A stretch of 64,000 bases of DNA from Microcaldota archaeon (lineage in GTDB: Archaea; Micrarchaeota; Micrarchaeia; Micrarchaeales; CABMGC01), in assembly GCA_028867135.1 (NCBI GenBank), contig JAGWGW010000002.1, positions 25,544 to 89,543 of the forward strand, given 5' to 3'. The notes beneath the pieces are model-generated. The model worked only from the letters and a program-made list of their open reading frames with translations. It was not told the DNA's origin and made no database searches. A program made the translations under genes and the position numbers. This document shows positions 25,412 to 33,625 of the stretch, in pieces (within the stretch, counting starts at the first letter, position 1; each line of letters starts with the position of its first letter).

Positions 25412-26670
25412 TACCAGCCCCTCAGCTTCATTGCCTTTGCAACCCTGTCCACGGCAACGATGTATGCGGCCATCCTCGGGCTTATCTTCCTGCCCCTCTT
25501 CCTGTACGTCTCCTGCATGGCTATTACGTCGTTGTACGACCTGGTTATTATGTGGTCTAGCCTTGAATAGACGTCCTGCTCGCTCCAGTAGTAGTTCTGC
25601 GTATTCTGCGCCCATTCGAAGTACGACACTATCACTCCGCCAGAGTTGACGAGGAAGTCTGGCATGTCGACGATCCCCTTCTCAAACAGGATTTTGTCAG
25701 CCTCAGGGGTCACGGGCCCGTTCGCGAGTTCCAGGACCAGCCTCGCCTTTATCTTGTCGGCATTCTTCTTCGTTATCTGGTTCTCTATCGCTGCGGGTAT
25801 GATTATATCGACATCAAGCTTGAAGAGCTCCTCGTTGGTTATCCTGTCGCCCCCCTTGTAGTCCTCAACTGTGCCCTTCTTCTTCGCTGCCTCGAGCTTC
25901 TCGTAGTCAAGGCCGTTGGGGTCGTAGACTCCGCCCTTTGAATCGGTTATCGCGACTATCTTCGCGCCGAAGACCTTCTGCGAAAGCTCGTACGCGAACT
26001 TGCCGGCGTTGCCGAATCCCTGTATCGCAATCTTTGCCTTCTTGGGATCCAGGTTCAGCCTCTTGGCCGCTTCCCTAAGCACGTACATGCCCCCCATCGC
26101 AGTGGAATCGAACCTGCCCTCCGAGCCCCATACCTCCACCGGCTTTCCTGTTATGACGCCGAATTCGTCGTAGCCGACTATCTTGCTGTACTCGTCCATC
26201 ATCCACGCCATTATCTGCGGATTTGTGTACACGTCCGGGGCCGGAATGTCTGTCCTTGGACCTATGAACTTGCCTATCGCCCTTATGTATCCCCTCGACA
26301 GGTTCTCGAGCTCGGTCTCGTTCATTGATTTGGGGTCGCAGATCACGCCTCCCTTGGCACCTCCGTATGGTATGTTCGCAAGCGCGGTCTTCCACGTCAT
26401 CCATGCTGCGAGCGCCTTGACTGTGTCCAGGTTCTCCGCAGGGTGGTACCTTATGCCGCCCTTGCCCGGCCCCCTAGCATCGTTGTACTGAACCCTGAAG
26501 CCGTTGAATATCTTCACCGAATGGTCCCGCATCTTAACTGGTATGTTGACAACGAGGGTGCGCATCGGCTCCCTGAGGATCTCGTGCGCTGTCTTGTCAA
26601 GCTTCATTATTTCTGCTGCTTCGTCCAGCTGCGACTGCGCTATCTTGAACGGATCAAGTTCTTCTACCAT
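25408..26670 (-). CDS. gdhA: Glutamate dehydrogenase
   Basis: A 420-aa enzyme interconverting glutamate and 2-oxoglutarate plus ammonia. Family hallmarks are the [11 protein letters not shown] region, the catalytic [14 protein letters not shown] lysine motif, [20 protein letters not shown], and the Rossmann motif [16 protein letters not shown]. The length is normal for archaeal hexameric GDH. Cofactor preference (NAD or NADP) is not read here. The start is the ATG at 26670; the small HTH gene lies 15 nt upstream on the same strand and could regulate or be cotranscribed with it. Confidence 0.95.
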   Translation of the reverse strand: MVEELDPFKIAQSQLDEAAEIMKLDKTAHEILREPMRTLVVNIPVKMRDHSVKIFNGFRVQYNDARGPGKGGIRYHPAENLDTVKALAAWMTWKTALANIPYGGAKGGVICDPKSMNETELENLSRGYIRAIGKFIGPRTDIPAPDVYTNPQIMAWMMDEYSKIVGYDEFGVITGKPVEVWGSEGRFDSTAMGGMYVLREAAKRLNLDPKKAKIAIQGFGNAGKFAYELSQKVFGAKIVAITDSKGGVYDPNGLDYEKLEAAKKKGTVEDYKGGDRITNEELFKLDVDIIIPAAIENQITKKNADKIKARLVLELANGPVTPEADKILFEKGIVDMPDFLVNSGGVIVSYFEWAQNTQNYYWSEQDVYSRLDHIITRSYNDVIAMQETYRKRGRKISPRMAAYIVAVDRVAKAMKLRGWY

Positions 26671-26685
26671 ATATCACACCAACAA

Positions 26686-27000
26686 TCATGATTCTGCGAG
26701 CGCATTGCATAGCTCGTCTATCCTGAGCACTATCTTCTCTGAAGGCTCTCCCATCTCTATGCCGGCCACTATCGCGTTTGCAAGGCCCTTTCTCTCTATG
26801 CGCCCCTTTATCTTCGCAACCTCACTGGAATACCTTCCGTTGAGGTATTTGCTCACCGCGACCTGCACTATGCCGAGCTTCTCCGCTATCTCGCCCTGCC
26901 TGTAGCGCTTGGTCATGCTCATCTTCTCCGCTATCGACGCCCTTACAGCGGGCAGCACATACCTTGTTATCTTTCCGCATTCAAGCTCCATGAAGATCAT
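26686..27000 (-). CDS. Archaeal HTH transcriptional regulator (COG2522-like)
   Basis: A 104-aa protein with a helix-turn-helix in the middle (RQGEIAEKLGIVQVAVSKYLNG, about residues 35-56) preceded by a helical ITRYVLPAVRASIAEKM segment. This layout is typical of small archaeal regulators of the COG2522 type. The target is unknown; gdhA is directly downstream. AAGGATG lies about 9 nt before the chosen ATG at 27000, and the ATG at 26991 is also possible. Confidence 0.75.
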   Translation of the reverse strand: MIFMELECGKITRYVLPAVRASIAEKMSMTKRYRQGEIAEKLGIVQVAVSKYLNGRYSSEVAKIKGRIERKGLANAIVAGIEMGEPSEKIVLRIDELCNALAES

Positions 27001-27017
27001 TGTCAAACTGCATCCTT

Positions 27018-27629
27018 CTAGCTGTCGATTATGCCAAGCTCGTCCTTGAGCCTTCCCAGGATTCCTTTCCTGCGCACCTTGGGCTGCCTCTCAGCAGCTG
27101 GCTTATCCTGGACAGGCTCCTCACCACTCCTCTCAGGAAGCGTTACGAGCTTCTGCAGGTCAGGCATCTTGAACCTTGGAGCCTTGAAGAGGCCCTGGCG
27201 CTGTTGCTGGGGCTGCGGCTGCTGCTGCTGCGCCGGCTGCTGCCTTGCCTGCGGCCTTCTCATGGTCGCAGTTTCATGCCTGCTCATCAGGTAGCCCAGG
27301 ATGCCCTGCATGTCTCTCGCACCGAGACTCTTGAATATTATGGCGTTGGCCTTGCTCGAGAGCGCCTCCTCTATATCGCTCTGGCTGCCGCATACAACCG
27401 CCCTTATGCCCTCGTACTTGTTCAGCGCTATGCCTGTACCCGACGGATTGTCAGGCACGCACACTATGAGGTCGAATCCCTTCCTGTCCATGAGCCTTGA
27501 CGCTGTCTCCGCAAGGCCCTCTGCGTCAGAGTCCACCTCCTTGGCGACTACGCTGACCTCGTTCTCGTCGAGCGCGTCTATTATCCTGTCAGTGCCACCC
27601 TGGATGTTGCTTAACAGCAGTACCTTTAT
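27018..27629 (-). CDS. RpiB-like domain protein with Gln-rich linker; probable AUA start
   Basis: About 203 aa. The N-terminal alpha/beta domain (KVLLLSNIQGGTDRII, FDLIVCVPDNPSGTGIALNK, YEGIRAVVC, NAIIFKSLGARDMQGILGYL) resembles ribose-5-phosphate isomerase B. The catalytic CGTG cysteine is replaced (PSGTG), so isomerase activity is doubtful. A Gln/Pro-rich linker of about 30 residues and a basic C-terminus follow. The ORF track starts at a GTG (27536), but coding sequence with the same codon use and the first beta-strand continues upstream. The in-frame stretch back to a stop contains no ATG, GTG or TTG. ATA at 27629, preceded by GGTGA with a 4-nt gap, is the best start. Function unknown. 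Confidence 0.55.
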   Translation of the reverse strand: MKVLLLSNIQGGTDRIIDALDENEVSVVAKEVDSDAEGLAETASRLMDRKGFDLIVCVPDNPSGTGIALNKYEGIRAVVCGSQSDIEEALSSKANAIIFKSLGARDMQGILGYLMSRHETATMRRPQARQQPAQQQQPQPQQQRQGLFKAPRFKMPDLQKLVTLPERSGEEPVQDKPAAERQPKVRRKGILGRLKDELGIIDS

Positions 27630-27660
27630 GGACTCACCAATACAGAGATATACAGTTAAT

Positions 27661-27671
27661 GTTTAAATACA
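27661..27671 (-). promoter_or_regulatory. TATA-like element between the RpiB-like and eS26 genes
   Basis: GTTTAAATAC (plus strand) reads GTATTTAAAC on the minus strand. It sits 32-42 nt from both divergent starts (27629 and 27702) and could serve either direction. Confidence 0.4.
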
Positions 27672-27701
27672 TGAGCGGCGAAGACTAATCAAGGTGTTCA
27701 T

Positions 27702-27938
27702 TTGAGAGGACGAGAGCCACCAGTATCATGCAGCAGCTGCGGAAGGACTGTTCCAAGGAACAAGGCAGTGGTAGACGAGAGAGCGATAAGGTTCAGCACA
27801 GAGCAGAAGGAGGCCGAGGTCAGCTACTTCTCGACCAGGAAGGTATACTATTGCATAAGCTGTGCCAAGCACAGGGGAATTTTCCAGAAGAAGGCGGAGC
27901 AGGCTGCGAGGATGGCTGCCAGACGGCAGGGCATGTGA
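27702..27938 (+). CDS. rps26e: 30S ribosomal protein eS26
   Basis: A 78-aa protein with the eS26 zinc site: CSSCGRTVPRNKAV near the N-terminus and YYCISCAKHRGIF near residue 52. In eukaryotes eS26 sits at the mRNA exit channel. The family is patchily distributed in archaea, so its presence here is noteworthy. The start must be the TTG at 27702, because the frame is closed just upstream. GGTG lies 5 nt before it. The following B-box membrane gene starts 8 nt after the stop. Confidence 0.8.
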   Translation: MRGREPPVSCSSCGRTVPRNKAVVDERAIRFSTEQKEAEVSYFSTRKVYYCISCAKHRGIFQKKAEQAARMAARRQGM

Positions 27939-27946
27939 GGCAGACC

Positions 27947-28741
27947 ATGGATTCGTCCGACCTTCTCATATTCAAGCTGCGAAAAGAGGGGGGCGAAACA
28001 GGGAAGGCAAAGGAGAAGGAGAAGCCAGCGCAAGCCCCGAAGACTGTTCCAAAACCAGAACCCAAGATAGAACCGAGAGCCGTGCCTAGGGCCGAGGAAA
28101 AGGTGATAAGGATGGCCCCGAAGCAGAACGACGTAAAGAACCTGAACTGCATAAGCCATCCTTGGAGGCCCGCATACGCGATATGCTCTGTCTGCAACCT
28201 TCCGTTCTGCTATGCGGACATAATGACGCACAACGGCAAGTACTACTGCCTGGCTGACATAGACAAGGCATCGATGGAGAAGGAGGTACAGGTCCAGAGG
28301 AATACCTTCAACTACGTGACAGCCTTCATATTCGCTGCGAACACCGTAGTCCTTTTCCTGTTCTTCAACCAGCAGGCATACTACATAATAGGCTACATAA
28401 TGCAGTCAGGCATATCCAGCCTGATCCACACGTACAACTACAGCTACATGATAGCGCTCGCGGACACTGTGATGCTGCTGTGCAACGCTATCGCGGCGCT
28501 CGTGTCATTGTCCAGGTCCAACAGGGCATTCCTGTTCTCCAGCGTGGTCGTGGGCTTCTCGATGATGCTGCTTGTATACGAGTACCTAACAAGCGGCACC
28601 CAGAACCTGCTTCTCTCCGCAGTCATACTTCTCTTCGCGCTTATGATGCTGACATTCAGCAGGATGAGCTCGATAGGCAGCGTTGCTGACAGGATGAGCG
28701 TTGCCAATGTCGAATGGCCGCATCCCGGCGCATACCAGTAG
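27947..28741 (+). CDS. B-box-like zinc-finger membrane protein
   Basis: A 264-aa protein in three parts. First is a Lys/Pro/Glu-rich cytoplasmic N-terminus (about residues 20-55). Second is a B-box-like Zn site (NCISHPWRPAYAICSVCNLP, FCYADIMTHNGKYYC, about 65-105). Third is a C-terminal domain with four membrane helices. Archaeal proteins that fuse a B-box-type zinc finger to membrane helices are known but uncharacterised; the finger probably binds a protein partner. The ATG at 27947 is chosen since the ORF-track start at 27728 is a shadow of eS26. Confidence 0.65.
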   Translation: MDSSDLLIFKLRKEGGETGKAKEKEKPAQAPKTVPKPEPKIEPRAVPRAEEKVIRMAPKQNDVKNLNCISHPWRPAYAICSVCNLPFCYADIMTHNGKYYCLADIDKASMEKEVQVQRNTFNYVTAFIFAANTVVLFLFFNQQAYYIIGYIMQSGISSLIHTYNYSYMIALADTVMLLCNAIAALVSLSRSNRAFLFSSVVVGFSMMLLVYEYLTSGTQNLLLSAVILLFALMMLTFSRMSSIGSVADRMSVANVEWPHPGAYQ

Positions 28742-28777
28742 ATGGGCTAAGGTTTTTGCTTGGTTCGCATAGACAGC

Positions 28778-30565
28778 ATGTCCGCATATCTCTCGCTTGC
28801 GATAGCAGATCTTGGCTTATCGTACCTTCTGTTCACAAACCAGCAGTACTTCTCCGTGTACGGCTCGGTTGGCATATTCGCGCTCGCGGCAATGGCGCTC
28901 GCGCTTTTCATGCTCCCTTCAAGGCCCGGAAAGGGATCTCGATTGGAGGGCAGGCGGCTCGGCGTGTTTGCATCGCTTCTTGCTGCCTCAATTGTCTTCG
29001 CGCTCTACGAATTTGCCATTGACCTGCCTGCGCCGAACATCTTGCAGACAGTGTCGGTTCCTCTGCTGCTGGCCTCCACAGCAGCTGCAGCCTCGGTACT
29101 TGGACTGTACTATCTGAGAAGGTCCATACAGGGGCTTGGCGGATACAGAAAGAAGATTGCGGCGCTCGTAGGCATAGCGGTAATGGCTGCTATCGCGTAT
29201 TTCATAATGTACGCTTTCGTGCAGCTGAGCTGGCACGGGGTCGATGAGCTTGCGTTCAATTACTATGCATCATACCTTTTCATCCACGGCCAGAATCCGT
29301 ACACTGCAAGCATGGAGTACATCACCACGAAGTTCCACATCTTTCCGACCGTGATGCTGAATGGAACATACGAATACGCATACGACTATCCTGCACTGAG
29401 CTTCCTTGCATTCCTCTTCATCCCGCTGCTCAACATAACATCCTTCATGAGCTACATAGCGATAGTCATCTTCCTGAGCCTGCTTTCCGCATACATGGTG
29501 TACGAGAGGTCGAATGGAAACATGGCGATGCTGTTTCCAATAGCTGTATGGCTTGTCGCCACATACGGATTGGTAGGGGTGGTGGCGCCATATCTTGCAG
29601 TCGGCATCTTTGTGCTTCTTGCATACCTGGAGAGAAGGAGGGTCCTACTTGCCGGCGCGCTGCTAGGGCTTGGCGCAAGCACGACGCAGCTCGCGTGGTT
29701 CGCCCTTCCACTGCTCTATGTCCTCATACTCAAGGAGCATGGGATAGAAGGCATGTCCAAGGCCGTCGGGGCCTCTCTGCTTGCCTTCCTTCTCGTCAAC
29801 GCATACTTCATTGCACTATCGCCGAGCGCGACGATAGGAAACATGTTTTCGCTGCTCGGAGCGACAAAGCTGCCTTTTTACGGCACAAACATAATGCAGT
29901 TCCTGGTGCCTTTCTATCCAGTCAGCTACTGGTACCCCACAGCCCTATCCATAATGGCAATTCTCTCGATGGTTGTCCTGTTCTATTTCCGCACAAACGA
30001 GATGATGCCCTTGATAGCCGTAATGCCCGCGATGATATTCTTCCTTTCGTGGAGGAACATCTCGATATACGGGCTTTCGTTCATGCCTCTGCTTCTTGCG
30101 GTGTATTACGCGCGCGATAGGCATGAACGCCATGATGCCAATGCAGGGCTAAGGGCCTGGCATGTGACGCTGTTCCTCGTCTTGATAGCGGCATTGATGG
30201 CCGCCGTTGCCCACGATGAGCATGAGAGCAGCAGGCTGGTGGCCATTAACAGCATAACGCCGGTGCTGTACCAGAGCAACGTGTACGGATACCAGAACGG
30301 CTATGCGCTAGGCGCTCTTAGCATAAACGTCTCAAGCGACTACGACAGCCAGCAGAATGTCTCTTTCTACATAGTCAGCCGGAGCCCGAACCTGCAGGGG
30401 TACATACTCGCAATGCAGCTGCCCAAGCTGCCTGCCCACCAGTCAATAGTATACAATGTGGACTACCGGCTACCCTTGGTAAACAATCATACGAAAATAT
30501 TTGTAGTCGCGTTCAACGAACGGTACATGGCCTCGAAGGAGCTGGAACTGACGCAGCTGAGATGA
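28778..30565 (+). CDS. GT-C-fold membrane glycosyltransferase-like protein
   Basis: A 595-aa protein with about 12 membrane helices and an extracytoplasmic C-terminal domain of ~110 residues rich in Asn-X-Ser/Thr sites. The first large loop after the early helices carries an acidic pair, WHGVDELAFNYYASYLFIHG followed by QNPYTASMEYI. This is the position of the catalytic acidic motif in GT-C enzymes that use dolichyl-phosphate sugars. It probably transfers sugars to surface proteins or lipids. It ends 13 nt from the convergent pilin-like pair. The ATG at 28778 is chosen; the TTG at 28760 is an alternative. The sugar and acceptor are unknown. Confidence 0.65.
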   Translation: MSAYLSLAIADLGLSYLLFTNQQYFSVYGSVGIFALAAMALALFMLPSRPGKGSRLEGRRLGVFASLLAASIVFALYEFAIDLPAPNILQTVSVPLLLASTAAAASVLGLYYLRRSIQGLGGYRKKIAALVGIAVMAAIAYFIMYAFVQLSWHGVDELAFNYYASYLFIHGQNPYTASMEYITTKFHIFPTVMLNGTYEYAYDYPALSFLAFLFIPLLNITSFMSYIAIVIFLSLLSAYMVYERSNGNMAMLFPIAVWLVATYGLVGVVAPYLAVGIFVLLAYLERRRVLLAGALLGLGASTTQLAWFALPLLYVLILKEHGIEGMSKAVGASLLAFLLVNAYFIALSPSATIGNMFSLLGATKLPFYGTNIMQFLVPFYPVSYWYPTALSIMAILSMVVLFYFRTNEMMPLIAVMPAMIFFLSWRNISIYGLSFMPLLLAVYYARDRHERHDANAGLRAWHVTLFLVLIAALMAAVAHDEHESSRLVAINSITPVLYQSNVYGYQNGYALGALSINVSSDYDSQQNVSFYIVSRSPNLQGYILAMQLPKLPAHQSIVYNVDYRLPLVNNHTKIFVVAFNERYMASKELELTQLR

Positions 30566-30578
30566 GGCGCGGGCATTT

Positions 30579-31091
30579 TCAGACAGTAGTGCTTACGGAA
30601 GTGGTTATCGAGACGCCTGACGTGACCTTGTCCAGCAGCTGGCCGTACACGACATGCGGTATGCCCGTCTGCGTCTCTGTGTAGTTCAGCTGCAGCGTGC
30701 CCCTGAACAGGGAGCCGATCTTGCCAGAGAACGCCGTTGTTCCGGAGTAGCACTGCGTCGATATTGCGGCGGTGCTGCCTCCCTGTATCACAAGGCTCTG
30801 GCTCTGCGTCACTATGCCGGTCTGGTTGCTGTTGCATCCTGAGGCGGTTATCTTTATGGGATACGGGTTTGCATTCGCTATGCTCAGGTAGAGTATGCCG
30901 TTGCTCGAAAGGAGGGCCTGATTGCACTCAAGGTTTGCGGGAAGCGCGCATGAGACTATCTGGCCGGAAGGATTCAGGATGCCAAGCGCAACGAATGTGG
31001 TGGTAGCGATTGCGATAAGGAGGAATGCCCAGGAGTAGGTTGTAAGATACTCCATTGCGGATTGCAGCATGCGCGCGTTTTTCCCCATCAT
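30579..31091 (-). CDS. Type IV pilin-like surface protein (class III signal), type 2 copy 1
   Basis: A 170-aa secreted protein. The N-terminal LQSAMEYLTTYSWAFLLIAI is a class III (archaeal pilin) signal with Gln at +1 and Glu at +5. After the hydrophobic helix come paired cysteines (SCALPANLECNQALL), a beta-sandwich-like region (ILYLSIANANPYPIKITASGC) and a Ser/Thr-rich end, SITTSVSTTV. The neighbour at 31168 has the same plan and clear local similarity, so the two are tandem paralogues. A TATA-like GTTTTATATG precedes the ATG pair at 31091/31088. Confidence 0.75.
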   Translation of the reverse strand: MMGKNARMLQSAMEYLTTYSWAFLLIAIATTTFVALGILNPSGQIVSCALPANLECNQALLSSNGILYLSIANANPYPIKITASGCNSNQTGIVTQSQSLVIQGGSTAAISTQCYSGTTAFSGKIGSLFRGTLQLNYTETQTGIPHVVYGQLLDKVTSGVSITTSVSTTV

Positions 31092-31167
31092 AATTGCATC
31101 GTTTCTATTAGGCTGGATAACATATAAAACATGTTGGGGCATTACGCCCTTGCGGCTTCGCTGAGGC

Positions 31168-31704
31168 TCAGATTGTTGTGCTTGTCGAGGTGGTGAACGT
31201 GGTCTGGATTATCGCCCCGCTTACCACCTTCGTGTTTATGTTGCCGAACGTCGTTTTCTTCACTCTTGTGTACTGGTCCGTGTAGTTCAGTATGAGATAG
31301 CCCGTGAATGCAGAACCTATGTTCGCTGCGAACTTGTTCGTCCCGATATAGCACTGCACTGTGAACGTCGACGATGATCCCGTAGGTATGTAGATCGAAT
31401 TGTTCTGGGGGCCCGCTATCCTGACGATGTTGATAACGCTCTTGTTGGCGTTGCAGCCCAAGCCGCTAACGTAGACTGGGTATTGTCCCGTATTTACTAG
31501 ATTGAATTGGAGCACGCCCGTGCTTCCGAGCTTGAGGTCCGAACAGCCGAATGCTCCTGAAAAGGAGCACGTGCCTATAACGTTGTTTTGTGGAGAATAG
31601 ACGCCGAGGAGGTATAGGGCTGACGCGGCAGCTGCGATGATCAGCAAGGCCGTGCCGTAGATTGAAAGATATTCGAGTGCAGACTGTGTCTTTGCCCCGT
31701 CCAT
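31168..31704 (-). CDS. Type IV pilin-like surface protein (class III signal), type 2 copy 2
   Basis: A 178-aa paralogue of the adjacent pilin. The signal is AKTQSALEYLSIYGTALLII. The ectodomain has GTCSFSGAFGCSDLKLGSTG, VLQFNLVNTGQYPVYVSGLGC and a third region, FTVQCYIGTNKFAANIGSAF, ending in a Thr-rich FTTSTSTTI tail. The cysteine positions match those of copy 1. The ATG at 31704 follows the argS stop by 30 nt and is used instead of the TTG at 31719. Likely a structural or minor pilus component. Confidence 0.75.
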   Translation of the reverse strand: MDGAKTQSALEYLSIYGTALLIIAAAASALYLLGVYSPQNNVIGTCSFSGAFGCSDLKLGSTGVLQFNLVNTGQYPVYVSGLGCNANKSVINIVRIAGPQNNSIYIPTGSSSTFTVQCYIGTNKFAANIGSAFTGYLILNYTDQYTRVKKTTFGNINTKVVSGAIIQTTFTTSTSTTI

Positions 31705-31734
31705 GAATTCAATCCTCAATTGATGTTTTTAAGA

Positions 31735-33624
31735 CTACATGCTGCTTACCGTTGCTATGCCCAGCACCGTGAGCATCTCGTTAAGCACTTCCGCAGTTGA
31801 ATCCACTATCATGAGCCTCAGTTCCCTCGCCGAGCCGCCCTTGAGCACCGGCATCGTCTCGTAGAACCTGCTGAATGCGGTGCATAGTTCTATGAGATAA
31901 TCCGTTATGACGTTTGTCCTGTACTCGCTGCATGCCTTCTCCGTGACTTCGGGAGCGTTGCCAAGCAGCTTGACAAGCCCGAAGTCGTGTTTCCTTGTCA
32001 TGCCATTGTAATCCTTGAGGGATTTCCTAATCTCCTGATTGCGGAGTATCTTTGTCGCCCTTGCGTACGTGTACATGCAGTACGGGCCGGTGTTGCCCTC
32101 GAAATTGAGAGCGCGCGCCCACGAGAAGGTTATGTTCTTCTCAGGGGCGATCTTCAGGAACTCGAACTTTATAGCGCCTATCGCGACGCTTCTTGCTATG
32201 GCCTTCGCGTTTTCCTTGTCGCTTATCTTTTCGCTGCTCTTGACTATCTCCAACACCTTCCTCTCTGTTTCCTCAAGCAGCGAATCCGCAGTGTAGCTCC
32301 TTCCGCTGCCCATCCATCCCCCTTCCCTTCCGCTCAGCGTGCCTCCTTCGACGTCGACCTTTCCGTACGACAGGTGCATTATCTGCTCGGCGATGTCCTT
32401 CCTACCCATCAGCATGAACATTGATTTGAGGATCAGCTGCGGATACCTCTGCCTATTGTCTATCACGTTGACCGCCTTTTTTACATTGGCAAAGTCCATC
32501 CTCTCCCCGGATTGCGCTGTGGTGTAGAGCGGCTTTCCGTTCTGCTGCTTTCCTATGAAGATGCCGTAGTTGAATGTGTCGCTGAGCATTCCGAATTTCC
32601 ACATGTGGAACGCTATGTCCTTTGCGACATATGTGGCTGTACCGTTGCTCCTTATCAGCACCTTGACGTCTTCGCTCGGGCTCTCGAAGTCCTTTGCCAT
32701 CTGCCTTATCCTCTCAAGATCGACGATTATGCAGTCCTTGTATTCTCCGCTTGTCTCCTTCTTGACGATCCCGTTTTCAAGCAGTATTGAGAATGCCTTG
32801 TCCAGCAGCTTCGCCCTGACTATGTCGCTCTCCCACACAAGGACGTCGTGGTATACGGAATAGCCGCTTGCCGTCTGGTACTGCGCCTTTACGCACTCCT
32901 CTGAGAGCCTTCTAGCTTCATTCGACTCTTTTGAAGAGCCTTCCTCCATCTTCTCGAGCAGACTCTTGACCTGCTGTTCAACGCCCTTTTCCTTGAGCCT
33001 CTTGTTGACCTCTACGTACTGCTCGCCCAGCCACGTATCGAACTTCTTGTCAGGCTTGCTTCCCAGGTTCATGTATCCCCAGAAGCTCTCCGCAACCTGC
33101 ATGCCTAGGTCGTCTATGTAATCTTCCCTCTCCACCTTGAAAGAGCATGCCTCCATCATGTTCGATATGGCATCTCCCAGCAATGCGTTCCTAAGGTGGC
33201 CTATGTGCCACGGCTTGTTGGGGTTGACGCTCGGAGACTCGACTATCACCTTTGCGCCTCGTCCCATGTCGCTCCTTGCGTATTCTCCTTTGCCCCCTTC
33301 TATGCTCTCCAAAACATGCTTCGCGTACTCTCTCTCGTCTACAAACGCATTCACGTAACCGTTGAGCGCCTCGATCCTAGTTATGAACCTGGCGCCCTTT
33401 GCGCCTGCAGCCAGTTTCTCCGCTATCTCCTTCGGGTTCTTTTTCGCGGCTTTTGCGATCCTGAACGATATTGATGAGCTTATGTCCCCGTTATCGGGTT
33501 TGGGGATAGACAGCGACAGCAGTATTTCCTCTTCTGCTACATCGGATTCCTTGAAATTCCTGGATACGGAGCCCTTTATTGCAGCTATGAATTCGTTCTT
33601 GAGGTCCTTGCCTGGAGCTGACAT
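31735..33624 (-). CDS. argS: Arginyl-tRNA synthetase
   Basis: A 629-aa class I synthetase that charges tRNA-Arg. It has the N-terminal Add-1 domain (about residues 1-110), the HIGH motif VESPSVNPNKPWHIGHLRNA (about 128-147), a KMSK-equivalent loop LSGREGGWMGSGRSYTADSL, and the C-terminal DALR anticodon-binding domain with SRFYETMPVL. It initiates with the ATG at 33624, 1 nt after the HD hydrolase stop. The pair is likely cotranscribed with nnrD further upstream. Confidence 0.95.
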   Translation of the reverse strand: MSAPGKDLKNEFIAAIKGSVSRNFKESDVAEEEILLSLSIPKPDNGDISSSISFRIAKAAKKNPKEIAEKLAAGAKGARFITRIEALNGYVNAFVDEREYAKHVLESIEGGKGEYARSDMGRGAKVIVESPSVNPNKPWHIGHLRNALLGDAISNMMEACSFKVEREDYIDDLGMQVAESFWGYMNLGSKPDKKFDTWLGEQYVEVNKRLKEKGVEQQVKSLLEKMEEGSSKESNEARRLSEECVKAQYQTASGYSVYHDVLVWESDIVRAKLLDKAFSILLENGIVKKETSGEYKDCIIVDLERIRQMAKDFESPSEDVKVLIRSNGTATYVAKDIAFHMWKFGMLSDTFNYGIFIGKQQNGKPLYTTAQSGERMDFANVKKAVNVIDNRQRYPQLILKSMFMLMGRKDIAEQIMHLSYGKVDVEGGTLSGREGGWMGSGRSYTADSLLEETERKVLEIVKSSEKISDKENAKAIARSVAIGAIKFEFLKIAPEKNITFSWARALNFEGNTGPYCMYTYARATKILRNQEIRKSLKDYNGMTRKHDFGLVKLLGNAPEVTEKACSEYRTNVITDYLIELCTAFSRFYETMPVLKGGSARELRLMIVDSTAEVLNEMLTVLGIATVSSM

Positions 33625-33625
33625 G

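Noticed and set aside
27185-27245. CTG/CAG-like repeat region as an unstable repeat
   Set aside because: It is the Gln/Pro-rich linker of the RpiB-like protein, with interrupted mixed codons rather than a pure repeat.
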